Positions 26,857 through 35,234 of a DNA stretch of 64,000 bases are shown one piece after another. Made by a program: the position numbers and the translations under genes. Numbering within the stretch: position 1 is the stretch's first letter; each line of letters starts with the position of its first letter. The stretch covers positions 143,361 through 207,360 of the forward strand of contig JAQBXN010000002.1 in the NCBI GenBank assembly GCA_027625095.1, in the 5' to 3' direction. The DNA comes from Planctomycetota bacterium (lineage in GTDB: Bacteria; Planctomycetota; PUPC01; JACPCR01). The notes below the pieces were generated by a model, which saw only the letters and a list, made by a program, of their open reading frames with translations, had not been told where the DNA came from and did no database searches.

Positions 26857-28836
26857 ATGTCCCGTCCTATCAACATACCCGGAACTAAGCTCGGACGACC
26901 TGCGTCGTTCTGGGTGTTCGCGCTGGGGATGTTGTGTGTGAGTGCCGCGGCCACGCTCTTCCCGGCCGGGCTAATGAGTTTTCTGACGCCGTTCCTTGGC
27001 AAGGGGCCAGCGGGGCATCTGCTCACGACGCCTGTTCTGGTCACTCTGTTGGGAGTGGTGGTTTTTCTTCTTCATTGCTTTTCTGTCTTGGCCCTGGGCG
27101 GAGCGGGGTGGTTGATTCTGCATCGGGCATGGAATCCGGGGCGGGTCTGGCATGCTGCCGAAAACGACCCGGTGTGGTTTCAAAAATTCGTTGGCCGATA
27201 CAACTACTGGTCGCGGCGACCAGTATCTCTGGCATGGAGAGGTACATATCTAGCCATCATTCTGGCCCTTTTCGGATTTGCCTACATGGCGGCAGGCGAG
27301 TCTTTGAGGCTGGGGTTTGAGGGGTCGCCGGACGGCATGATCTCCTATTACATTTACTGGCTGATCCTCTTTTACTGGCCAATCATTTTCGTGGCGCTTT
27401 CAAACATTTATTCGGTAAAGCAGCATTTCCTGAAAGAGGAGATCCAACTCGAAGGACTCGTACGCCCGCACGATGTGATGGATCTTATTCATGAAAGAGA
27501 CGTTATTTCCAAGAAACGGCGGGTGGAAATCCTGGCCAATGATCAGAAATCCTCCTTCGTTACCTGGACGTGGGAGCACCGGTTCGAGATCCTTCTGTTC
27601 ATCTTGTCTGCACCCGTACTTACCTGGCTGTTCAAGAACCACTTTCCACAAAGCGACCGAGGCATCCCGGGGCCGTTCACCTGGTATCAGGGATCATTTC
27701 TCGGCTGCTTCTTCGCCTTTGCCGGTTCGTTTTTTCTGCACATGCGGACCTCACTCCTTCGCCAGCGAACTTCGGAGATCGGGCATACAGATGTGCAGGC
27801 CCGTTGGGCAAGCCAGCAGATGCTGCGTGCTTACCGATACGGTGACGACCCTCGATACAGCGAATCCAACGGAATCTCATTCGCGATTCATTTCTTGCTG
27901 ATTGCTGGCCCGATCCTCCTTGCTCTTCTTACTGGACTCTTCGGCTGTATCGATCCCTATCGCATCCCTCTTGGTGGAGGCGATGCCCCCGCATCCCCGC
28001 AAAAGAAGCAGGTGAAGGTCGTCAAGAAGAAGCGCAAGTTTCTCGTCAATCCGTTCAGTTCGATCGTATTTGCTGAGATCACGCCGGAGATGATGGATAC
28101 GGAACTTAACGAGGCTACCCAGCACGCGTACTCTGGACGACGAGGAGGCGGCCGCGGAGAGAAAGGTAATCCCGGCTTTGGCGGAGGCGAGGGAGGTGGT
28201 GCGGTGCGATTCATTCGAATTCAGCACAACGGGGCTGATTGGGACCGCAACATGACCCTCAACGGCGATACCCAGATGCTGCAGGAATTTCACAAGCGTA
28301 CCAATGGCATCCCTGTCGCACGGAAAACTGAGTCCGTCCGAATCGATGACATCCCGAAGTGGAAGAAAGATCAGAGCGCCCCATTCTTATACATCACCGG
28401 CCGGAAGCCGTTCAGTGTCACGGCTCGAGAGGCACGAATTCTCAAAGATTACATGCTCAATACGGGTGGATTCATTATCGGGGACAGCCCGGGCGAGTAT
28501 TTCGCCAGCTCCTTCACCACGATGATCAGCCGCGCTCTTGGCTCGCAGGCAAGGTGGGTCGATATTCCAAACGACGACATTCTGTATACCTGCTATTTTC
28601 AACTGCCAAATGGCGCCCCGCCACTCTGGCATCATGACGGCCTGCGGGCAAGAGGCATCAAGATCAAGGGACGCTGGGTAGTCTTTTATCATCCTGGCGA
28701 TATTGGTGACGCATGGAAAATCGGCCATTCAGGAGCGGCTAAAGATTCCGTGGAGATGGCCTACAACATGGGCGTCAACCTGATGTATTACGCCTTCACC
28801 CGCTACATAGATTTCCATCACAAAGCAAAATTTTGA
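26857..28836 (+). CDS. Membrane protein with C-terminal DUF4159 domain
   Basis: A 659-residue protein. The first 370 residues hold about six to eight hydrophobic helices with a cytoplasmic-looking region of about 150 residues between groups; the end, about 390-659, is a DUF4159 domain: VRFIRIQHNGADWD, LYITGRKPFSVTAREARILK, GGFIIGDSPGEYF, and a closing GVNLMYYAFTRYIDFHH. DUF4159 is usually found as a soluble or secreted domain of unknown function beside AAA-ATPase and von Willebrand-type genes. Here it is fused to a membrane half. A Gly-rich loop at about 428-447 joins the parts. It is a core member of this cluster. Confidence 0.82.
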   Translation: MSRPINIPGTKLGRPASFWVFALGMLCVSAAATLFPAGLMSFLTPFLGKGPAGHLLTTPVLVTLLGVVVFLLHCFSVLALGGAGWLILHRAWNPGRVWHAAENDPVWFQKFVGRYNYWSRRPVSLAWRGTYLAIILALFGFAYMAAGESLRLGFEGSPDGMISYYIYWLILFYWPIIFVALSNIYSVKQHFLKEEIQLEGLVRPHDVMDLIHERDVISKKRRVEILANDQKSSFVTWTWEHRFEILLFILSAPVLTWLFKNHFPQSDRGIPGPFTWYQGSFLGCFFAFAGSFFLHMRTSLLRQRTSEIGHTDVQARWASQQMLRAYRYGDDPRYSESNGISFAIHFLLIAGPILLALLTGLFGCIDPYRIPLGGGDAPASPQKKQVKVVKKKRKFLVNPFSSIVFAEITPEMMDTELNEATQHAYSGRRGGGRGEKGNPGFGGGEGGGAVRFIRIQHNGADWDRNMTLNGDTQMLQEFHKRTNGIPVARKTESVRIDDIPKWKKDQSAPFLYITGRKPFSVTAREARILKDYMLNTGGFIIGDSPGEYFASSFTTMISRALGSQARWVDIPNDDILYTCYFQLPNGAPPLWHHDGLRARGIKIKGRWVVFYHPGDIGDAWKIGHSGAAKDSVEMAYNMGVNLMYYAFTRYIDFHHKAKF

Positions 28837-28846
28837 GATTGTATCG

Positions 28847-30349
28847 ATGAATAAATTACTGCTTCTTACAGTTCTGTCGTTACTCATGCTTCCCTTTGCC
28901 TCGGCCGGGCATCACAACACCGGTTTCTCCCCGCTGGACCTTGAGCGCTACAAGCAATTGCGAGAGGCGGAGCGATATCAAATTGATCTGGCCGATAAAC
29001 AATTTCAAGCCAGCCAGTGGGATGCCGCTATCAACGAGTACAACAAATTCCTGAAACTTTATCCGGACAGTAATTCCTGCTCCTACGCCCAGATGATGAT
29101 GGCCTACTGCCACGAAGGCAAAAAGTACGTTAACGAGGCCATGAAGCAGTACCAGAAAGTCCTCGACTACTATCCCAAGAGTCTGGAAGGGCCGCATGCG
29201 TTATACCGCATGTCCCAGTGCAATCTGAAGTCGGGCGAGTTTGCAGATGAAATAAAAATCCTGATGCAGATCATCTCAGATAAGACATATGCAGGGCATC
29301 CGGTTGTCCCGGTTGTCCTTTATCGTCTTGCAGGCATCGCGGATGCGGACCCAAAGCAGATTGAACAGTCTGTTAAATACCGCAAACAGATCGTTACCGA
29401 CTACCAGGGATACGACTACTTCAGGCACTGTGTGTCGTGGCTCGCCAGTCATTACCTGTTGAGTGAAAACGACCCGGTCAGTGCGCGAAACATGTTCATC
29501 AAGTACCCCGGCCAATCCAATGAAACGGTGGAGCTCTGGGCTGCTGATACCTATCTTGCCGCGGCGCGCTCCAATAAAGACAAGTCTGACGAATACCGTG
29601 CAAATGCACGCACTATCTGGGAGGAATTTCCAGCCAAATTCCCGAATGCGACCAGTTATTCAAAACAGTGCACCATGCGGCTGGCACAGAGCTACCGCGA
29701 TGCGGGCGACCACAAAAAGGCTCTTGAAATTTACGCTGCCTACATTGCCCAATACCCGAACGATGATGGTGCACGCTTCGAAGTGGCCCGTTACCTGGAA
29801 GAGCAGAAGCGGTGGAACGACGGGCGCATGGAATACCTCAAGATGGAGGACAAGCTTCGCGCCCAATGGGAGATCGCTTACAGTTACGAACGCCAGGGCG
29901 GCAAGTCAGATGAAGCCATTTCGAATTACCAGACGGTGATCGATAGTGATTTCGTTCGCTACGCTGACGCCATGTACCGCATGGGCGAGGTGCTCTACTA
30001 TCAGAAGAATGATTACGAAACCGCGCTGAAGCGATTTATGGAAAGCAATTACAGCCCACCCACTCATCTGTTCCGGGTGGCTGATTGTCTCAAGGCGCTT
30101 AAGCGTTTCGATCCCGCCATCAAACAATACGGCGAAATCGTGACCTTCTTCAAGGGCAGCGCCTCGGAAGCTTATCTTAGAATGGGCCGCGTTTATCTTG
30201 ACAACCTCAAGCAGAACAAAGCGGCTATCGAAGTTTTCCAGACACTTATCCGAAACTTTCCGAAAAGTGGCCAGGCCTCTCAGGCACACCGAATCCTCGA
30301 AGATCTCGGCGTTGTACTTACGGGCGGAGGCTTGAAGGAAGAGAAGTAA
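28847..30349 (+). CDS. Secreted TPR protein
   Basis: A 500-residue protein with a signal peptide (MNKLLLLTVLSLLMLPFASA) and at least ten TPR-like helical pairs: for example AINEYNKFLKLYPDS, EAMKQYQKVLDYYPKS, KALEIYAAYIAQYPN and AIEVFQTLIRNFPKSGQA. It lies 10 bases after the DUF4159 stop. TPR proteins of this kind act as periplasmic scaffolds, similar in role to YbgF/CpoB next to the Tol system, which fits the ExbB/ExbD genes upstream. The start codon lacks a ribosome-binding site, so translation is probably coupled to the upstream gene. Confidence 0.85.
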   Translation: MNKLLLLTVLSLLMLPFASAGHHNTGFSPLDLERYKQLREAERYQIDLADKQFQASQWDAAINEYNKFLKLYPDSNSCSYAQMMMAYCHEGKKYVNEAMKQYQKVLDYYPKSLEGPHALYRMSQCNLKSGEFADEIKILMQIISDKTYAGHPVVPVVLYRLAGIADADPKQIEQSVKYRKQIVTDYQGYDYFRHCVSWLASHYLLSENDPVSARNMFIKYPGQSNETVELWAADTYLAAARSNKDKSDEYRANARTIWEEFPAKFPNATSYSKQCTMRLAQSYRDAGDHKKALEIYAAYIAQYPNDDGARFEVARYLEEQKRWNDGRMEYLKMEDKLRAQWEIAYSYERQGGKSDEAISNYQTVIDSDFVRYADAMYRMGEVLYYQKNDYETALKRFMESNYSPPTHLFRVADCLKALKRFDPAIKQYGEIVTFFKGSASEAYLRMGRVYLDNLKQNKAAIEVFQTLIRNFPKSGQASQAHRILEDLGVVLTGGGLKEEK

Positions 30350-30360
30350 ATTTCTGAACG

Positions 30361-30444
30361 ATTCAGGAGACTCAGGATTCAGGATTCAGGTTCTTTCCTG
30401 CACACTGAATACTGAAACCTGAACACTTACTCATTACTCATTAC
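30361..30444 (+). repeat. Two heptamer families, ATTCAGG and ATTACTC, in one leader
   Basis: Copies of ATTCAGG (30361-30367, 30377-30383, 30384-30390) are followed by their near reverse complement (CTGAATACTGAAACCTGAAC, 30405-30424), so the RNA can fold back. Next comes CTTACTCATTACTCATTAC (30426-30444), ending 13 bases before the ATG at 30458. Confidence 0.85.
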
Positions 30445-30457
30445 CAATCACGATTTC

Positions 30458-31978
30458 ATGAGCGACGAAGACAAAGGCAAAGATCAGGAAGATAAGGGCA
30501 AGCCTGCAAAAACATTCGATTCAGTAGAAGGATCGCTCAAGGAAGAAGTCGAGGACTTTGTTTCGAAGATGGATGGTTTGGAATCTGATAATGAGGAGCA
30601 GGACGGAGAACCGGTCACGGTGGAGACGGTCATGGTCAGCAACAATCCCCAAACAGATGACGGCGAAGGAGAAGCTGATTCGCCTGAATCCGAGAAACCT
30701 TCCAACGACGATTCCGACCCTACTCCATCCCGAAAGAAGGAAGACGGCCAGCCGGAGAAGCCGAAGATGAGCCTCCAGCAGATGGGCATTGGCCAGGATG
30801 CAGTGCCCGAGCTGGACACTGAGACAGGACAGCTAACCCTGGATGGCACGGCCATCGAAGAGGGCGTAAAGGTATTCATTTACAACGACCAGGGGCAGCC
30901 GGTCTTCGGCTTCATGCTCGAAGATGGCAGCGTGGTAATCACCCCGGAAGAAGCCGCAAGCAGCATCTCCGTCGAAACGAAGCCAAAGAAGAAGAAGAAG
31001 ACAAAGAAAAAGTCCTTGAAGAAGGCGTCCCCGAAGTCCAAGTCGGAGACCGTTCTGAAGGGTACCGCTGAACGACGCGCACGTGCGAGCGCCAGAGCGA
31101 GCGGCAAACGGGTCAGTGTTTCACCGGCAAAGAAAAAATCTTCCTTCTTTCTGACCTTTTTCATGATGCTCTCGACGATCTCCTGCCTGGGCTTGATCGC
31201 CTGGTTCTACCTGTTCGACGGCAAGGCCTACGTGCAGAATTACCTGAATCCAGAGGCACAGACGGGGGCGACGCCGGATGGCATCGACCAGATGGCTCGT
31301 TTTGAGCCAAGAGCATTTGCTCCAAGTGACATGGACGTGGAAGGGGAAGTGGACGCAGCCCAGGCTCGACTGACGGAATCGGGATGGATAATTGCCGCTC
31401 CGGAAAATGGATCTAGATGGGCTCTGTGGAGCAGCGGCGTGACTGAAAACGGTGATGCCAATGGAAAAGGAACGATTCAACTCAAACGAAAGGGCGAGGA
31501 TGATTTTCATGTCTCGTTCCTTGTTGGCTTTTACAAAGGCCCCAATGATACTCCTGCCAGGCAGGGCAACATGACCCTCCTGCTCAATGCCCCCAAGTCA
31601 CGCAGGAAGGTCTTCTTCGGCTTTGGTGTGCAGCTTAACAAGATATTCCTCGTGCCTTTCCTTGGCAGCCAGAAGGGGGAGGAACGCCGGCACACGCCAT
31701 CAATCAATCTGGCTTACAACACTTGGTATAAGCTTGATGCCAAGGCCGAAGGCCGCTTTGTCAATTTTTACTTCAACGGTAAGAAGATCGATGGAGTGCA
31801 GTTGAACGCGAATGAGGTCATGGATGTTGCACTGACGAATATCCAGTCACGAGTGTTCTATCGCGATTTCACTATGCAGGAAGATGGTGTGGAAACCACC
31901 ACAACGACCGTGCAGCCTGCAGATAAGAGTGCGGATAAAGTGGAGAAACAGCAATCTGAAGAGGATGGGGAGAAGTAA
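30458..31978 (+). CDS. Single-pass membrane protein with LamG/concanavalin-like C-terminal domain
   Basis: A 506-residue protein. Residues 1-110 are highly acidic and disordered; about 175-228 is a Lys/Arg-rich linker (many KKK and a repeat ARASARASGK); one helix spans about 229-253; the outside part ends in a beta-sandwich with WYKLDAKAEGRFVNFYFNGKKIDGV (about 425-450), which is typical of LamG/DUF1080-like sugar-binding folds. A charged tail follows. It is the last gene of the ExbB cluster on this strand, with a repeat leader. It could sense or bind a surface polymer for the machine. I do not know a homologous family for the whole protein. Confidence 0.7.
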   Translation: MSDEDKGKDQEDKGKPAKTFDSVEGSLKEEVEDFVSKMDGLESDNEEQDGEPVTVETVMVSNNPQTDDGEGEADSPESEKPSNDDSDPTPSRKKEDGQPEKPKMSLQQMGIGQDAVPELDTETGQLTLDGTAIEEGVKVFIYNDQGQPVFGFMLEDGSVVITPEEAASSISVETKPKKKKKTKKKSLKKASPKSKSETVLKGTAERRARASARASGKRVSVSPAKKKSSFFLTFFMMLSTISCLGLIAWFYLFDGKAYVQNYLNPEAQTGATPDGIDQMARFEPRAFAPSDMDVEGEVDAAQARLTESGWIIAAPENGSRWALWSSGVTENGDANGKGTIQLKRKGEDDFHVSFLVGFYKGPNDTPARQGNMTLLLNAPKSRRKVFFGFGVQLNKIFLVPFLGSQKGEERRHTPSINLAYNTWYKLDAKAEGRFVNFYFNGKKIDGVQLNANEVMDVALTNIQSRVFYRDFTMQEDGVETTTTTVQPADKSADKVEKQQSEEDGEK

Positions 31979-32041
31979 GCCGTTTGTCTTTTCCAGTAGA
32001 GGCAAACTCCTCTCTGGTCCCAATCGCAGGTTAGCCATCTC

Positions 32042-32722
32042 ATGCTCTCTGCCACTCAAATCCAGACATACAACGAAAAAGGCTACCTGCTTGTTCCGTC
32101 GCTCGTCGGCAGTGCAGACATCGACGAATTCAATGAGTACCTGGCCAGATGGCGAGCTGAAGGCCGGGCTGCGGTTCAGGGCCACCAGAAAGATCAAAAG
32201 TGGATCGGGATGGCCGCTGTGCCATCGATTCTGGAAATAGTAGATGAACTTATCGGCGGCGAAGCGGTCCTTCTGCAAACCATGTATCTCTCCGGCGGCA
32301 CTCAATCGCGCCTTCACCAGGATGAGTTCTTCTTTCCCTGCGATAAGCCAACTATCATCGGGGCCTGGATCGCAATGGAAGAGGTAGGAATCGAACAGGG
32401 CCCATTGCACGTAGTCGAAGGCAGCCATACAGGACCGCTCATCACGGCTGCGGATCTGTCGGGCCGCTGGTGGATAGATGAAGGTGTTCGGGCTGAGTTA
32501 TCAGACCGGACCGATGAAATTGCAGATCTGGATCGTCTGAGACCATTGACCGCAAGTAAGGGCGATGTGATTTTCTTCAACGGTCGCCTCATCCACGGCG
32601 GTGCCAAAGTGCTCAAGCCGGGCTCTTCCAGACTTTCCTATGTGTGCCACTACCACCGAATCGATACGACGGTTGATCCGAGCAATAACCGCGTAGATCT
32701 GACGCCGTATCCGTTGAGGTAG
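32042..32722 (+). CDS. Phytanoyl-CoA dioxygenase (PhyH) family protein
   Basis: A 226-residue Fe(II)/2-oxoglutarate-dependent oxygenase. The metal triad is His92 and Asp94 in RLHQDEFFF and His185 in NGRLIHGG; Arg197 in PGSSRLSYVCHYH is placed to bind 2-oxoglutarate. GPLHVVEGSHT is another family signature. Length is typical of bacterial PhyH proteins, which hydroxylate small lipids or natural products; the substrate is unknown. It sits between the ExbB cluster and the PilB-like ATPase with only short gaps, yet no functional tie is obvious. Confidence 0.9.
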   Translation: MLSATQIQTYNEKGYLLVPSLVGSADIDEFNEYLARWRAEGRAAVQGHQKDQKWIGMAAVPSILEIVDELIGGEAVLLQTMYLSGGTQSRLHQDEFFFPCDKPTIIGAWIAMEEVGIEQGPLHVVEGSHTGPLITAADLSGRWWIDEGVRAELSDRTDEIADLDRLRPLTASKGDVIFFNGRLIHGGAKVLKPGSSRLSYVCHYHRIDTTVDPSNNRVDLTPYPLR

Positions 32723-32731
32723 AGTTCTGGG

Positions 32732-33994
32732 ATGGTCCCAGCTGACCGCAACCTCCAGATGCAGCTCGACCGCGGCGCTGCGGCAAAGGCCGGGACAGAG
32801 GAGCAAATCCATGAACTGTCCGATTTGCTGGATGAGGCGGCCGTGATCCGGCTGGTGAATTCGTTTCTTCAAGAGGGGATCGAAAAACGGGCCAGCGATA
32901 TTCACATCCAGGGCGAGCAAAGCAGAGTGCAGGTCAGGTATCGGGTGGATGGCGTTCTGGCCGATGGGCCGGCCGTTCCGAAGTCACTGATGAAGGTCAT
33001 CGCCGCACGTGTCAAAGTTATGGCCAATCTGGACCTGGCGTCTCGTAAGACCCCGCTCGATGGCCGCATCTCCTTGAAGCTTGTCAACAAAAAATTCGAA
33101 GTGCGAGTATCGATTCTGCCAACAGTCCGGGGCCCCAAAATAGTGATGCGTATCGCTGAACAAGGGGCTATCCAGATCGGCATCGACAAGATGCAGATGG
33201 GCGACGAGATAACCAAGAACTTCAGGTCAGTCATCAGCCACCCACACGGTATGTTCCTGATCACCGGCCCAACGGGTTCCGGAAAATCCACCACTTTGTA
33301 TTCCGCACTGGCGGAATTGAATACGCCGGAAAAGAACATCCTCACGGTTGAAAACCCTGTCGAGACTCAGTTGGAACGTCTCTCCCAGGCGGAGATTGAT
33401 GAAAAGGCCGGGCTGGGGTTTGTCGAATGCCTGAGAGCGGCGCTACGCCAGGACCCGGATGTGATCATGGTTGGTGAAATACGCGACCTGGAGACCGCCT
33501 CCATTGCTGTTCAGGCCTCGCTGACAGGTCACCTTGTCTTGAGTACGCTTCACACCAACGATGCCCCAAGCGCCGTTACCAGGCTGGTGGATATGGGCGT
33601 TCAGCCTTTCCTGGTGGCCTCGTCACTGATCGCGGTATTGGCACAACGGCTGGTGCGAAAGCTCTGCCCGGCATGTGCCGTGTCATTTGTGCCCTCGCCC
33701 GGAGAACTCGCCGGACTTGGGATGCAGCTTGCCGAGGGCCAGACTCTGAAGAAACCGGGCGGCTGCCGGAAATGCAGCAGCGGTTACAGTGGGCGAGTCG
33801 GCATTTTTGAACTGCTCAACGTCACGGAGACCATCCAGCGGATGATCCTGGAGAGGAAGCCTGATTCAGACATAAAGACCAGAGCGATTGAAGAGGGCAT
33901 GGTGACTCTGAAGGATAGCGTCTGCAGGCGTCTGAGTGAAGGTCTGACCAGCCTGGCAGAAGCTCACCGCACAATCTTTATCGGCGGACACTAA
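32732..33994 (+). CDS. GspE/PilB/PilT-family secretion ATPase, short form
   Basis: A 420-residue AAA-type ATPase for type II secretion or type IV pili. Residues 30-170 are the N2 domain (SDIHIQ, RYRVDG, ILPTVRGPK). The Walker A is GPTGSGKST (179-187), the Walker B region DPDVIMVGEIRD (241-252), and the HTND box is at 274-277. A zinc-binding set C312-x2-C315 and C345-x2-C348 is present, which favours GspE/PilB over PilT. The N1 domain that docks on GspL/PilM is missing and no other pilus gene lies nearby. The Asp box reads ENPVE rather than EDPVE. The start at 32732 lacks a clear ribosome-binding site; an alternative ATG is at 32759. Confidence 0.9.
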   Translation: MVPADRNLQMQLDRGAAAKAGTEEQIHELSDLLDEAAVIRLVNSFLQEGIEKRASDIHIQGEQSRVQVRYRVDGVLADGPAVPKSLMKVIAARVKVMANLDLASRKTPLDGRISLKLVNKKFEVRVSILPTVRGPKIVMRIAEQGAIQIGIDKMQMGDEITKNFRSVISHPHGMFLITGPTGSGKSTTLYSALAELNTPEKNILTVENPVETQLERLSQAEIDEKAGLGFVECLRAALRQDPDVIMVGEIRDLETASIAVQASLTGHLVLSTLHTNDAPSAVTRLVDMGVQPFLVASSLIAVLAQRLVRKLCPACAVSFVPSPGELAGLGMQLAEGQTLKKPGGCRKCSSGYSGRVGIFELLNVTETIQRMILERKPDSDIKTRAIEEGMVTLKDSVCRRLSEGLTSLAEAHRTIFIGGH

Positions 33995-34110
33995 AAACTA
34001 ATTTTCGCGCAGCCTTCTGGCCGGATGCACCTATCGCAGGACAGGCGTTTCGTCCTTCAGCCTTAGAACTCCCTCCCCTGTCGGACAAGAGGTAGAGTTC
34101 TGGGCAATAT

Positions 34111-34944
34111 CTACGGGCCTGTATAGCCTCTGCTCTTCAGCATCGGAGCGATGTTGGTGCCTTGCGCGGGAGGCTGCTTAATTTCCACATCCACAACGAT
34201 CAGCGCTTCAGCGCTATCCCCATAAGGCCCTTGAGCCAGGATTTCACCGTCCGGCCCCACGGCAAGGGAACAGCCGATGGCCTTGCGTCCCGACCACGGG
34301 CCGGCATCAAGCCGGCCGACATTGCTGACACCGACGATAGTCAGGTCGTACAGGCGGGCCAGCTCGGTGTAGGAATCGCGCCAGAGCTGCCCATAAGGAT
34401 CACTTTCATTATCGTGTTCAGCATCTACCGCCCAGGCAGAGGGCGACAAAACCAACCGCGCTCCCATCCGCGCCTGGACATGTGAGATGGCTTGTGATGA
34501 TCCGAAATTGTCAGCGCAGATGTTGATGGCAACCGTGCCGAATTCAGTGTCAGCAACGGTGAGCCGGTCGCCGATGGAATAAAGGTCGTGCGCTATATTG
34601 AGCACATTTATCTTGCGATGCAGACACAGCAATTCTCCGCCCGGCGAGATCAGGACTGCCGAGTTAAAGAGCCGTTCCCCGTCCCGCTCAACGAGTCCAG
34701 CGACAACGTAGATTTCGTTTGCGCTGGCCGTGTCACTGAGCGTTTGAAAGCGCGCGCCCGGGATTGGCTGCGCGAGTTCCCTCGCGCTGGGATGCGTCCA
34801 GCCCAGGTCCATGCACTCAGGCAATACGACAACCTTGCAGCCGAGATGGGCCGCTTCCTGAATTCGTGCGGCGGCCCGTGCGAGATTTGATTCTGGCTGG
34901 CCCCCTTCAACCAGGATCTGGGCCATACCGATTTTCAGTGACAT
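34111..34944 (-). CDS. Carbon-nitrogen hydrolase (nitrilase superfamily)
   Basis: A 277-residue amidase-type hydrolase with the whole catalytic triad: Glu43 in VVLPECMDLGW, Lys111 in CLHRKINVLN, and Cys143 in AINICADNFG. Length is typical. It would hydrolyse an amide or nitrile, with omega-amidase or N-carbamyl-amidohydrolase as plausible types; the loop after Cys143 is not diagnostic to me. Its start is preceded on the sense strand by an ATTACTC-type repeat and no Shine-Dalgarno. Confidence 0.9.
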   Translation of the reverse strand: MSLKIGMAQILVEGGQPESNLARAAARIQEAAHLGCKVVVLPECMDLGWTHPSARELAQPIPGARFQTLSDTASANEIYVVAGLVERDGERLFNSAVLISPGGELLCLHRKINVLNIAHDLYSIGDRLTVADTEFGTVAINICADNFGSSQAISHVQARMGARLVLSPSAWAVDAEHDNESDPYGQLWRDSYTELARLYDLTIVGVSNVGRLDAGPWSGRKAIGCSLAVGPDGEILAQGPYGDSAEALIVVDVEIKQPPAQGTNIAPMLKSRGYTGP

Positions 34945-34948
34945 GGGC

Positions 34949-34980
34949 GTAATGAGTAAAACGTAATGAGTAAGACGTAA
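34949..34980 (-). repeat. Heptamer-type repeat leader of the amidase gene (sense on minus strand)
   Basis: Read on the minus strand this is TTACGTCTTACTCATTACG followed by TTTTACTCATTACG and CCC before the ATG at 34944. The same words occur in the plus-strand leader of the divergent gene, at 35143-35165. Confidence 0.85.
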
Positions 34981-35142
34981 TCGCTTTTGCGACCGAAGGT
35001 CGCGTTCAGCCAGTGGGGTGCTGGCGAACCCGGACGCGGCCGTCGGGCAACCTCAAGCTCTTTATAAGTTTCGACCGGATTTGGCAATGGCAATGACCGA
35101 GATTTGAGATTCCAATTGCAGAGGCATCTGATACAGTCTGCG
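34981..35142. other. Divergent intergenic core between amidase and glycosidase-like genes
   Basis: About 160 bases with no gene. It lies between the two inverted heptamer arrays and should hold both promoters. I could not identify a confident box pair. Confidence 0.4.
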
Positions 35143-35165
35143 CATTACTCATTACTCATTACGTA
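35143..35165 (+). repeat. Heptanucleotide repeat before the glycosidase-like gene
   Basis: CATTACTCATTACTCATTAC then GTATTAAG lies about 70 bases before the ATG at 35235. With the copy at 34949-34980 it forms an inverted pair around the divergent promoter region. Between 35165 and 35234 there is a second G-poor stretch of related units (CCATCATCCATCAACC), reaching the ATG. Confidence 0.85.
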
Positions 35166-35234
35166 TTAAGTGCCCCCGGGATCCTCAAGCCGAATCTTCC
35201 ATCAACCCTTAACCATCATCCATCAACCATTCCT

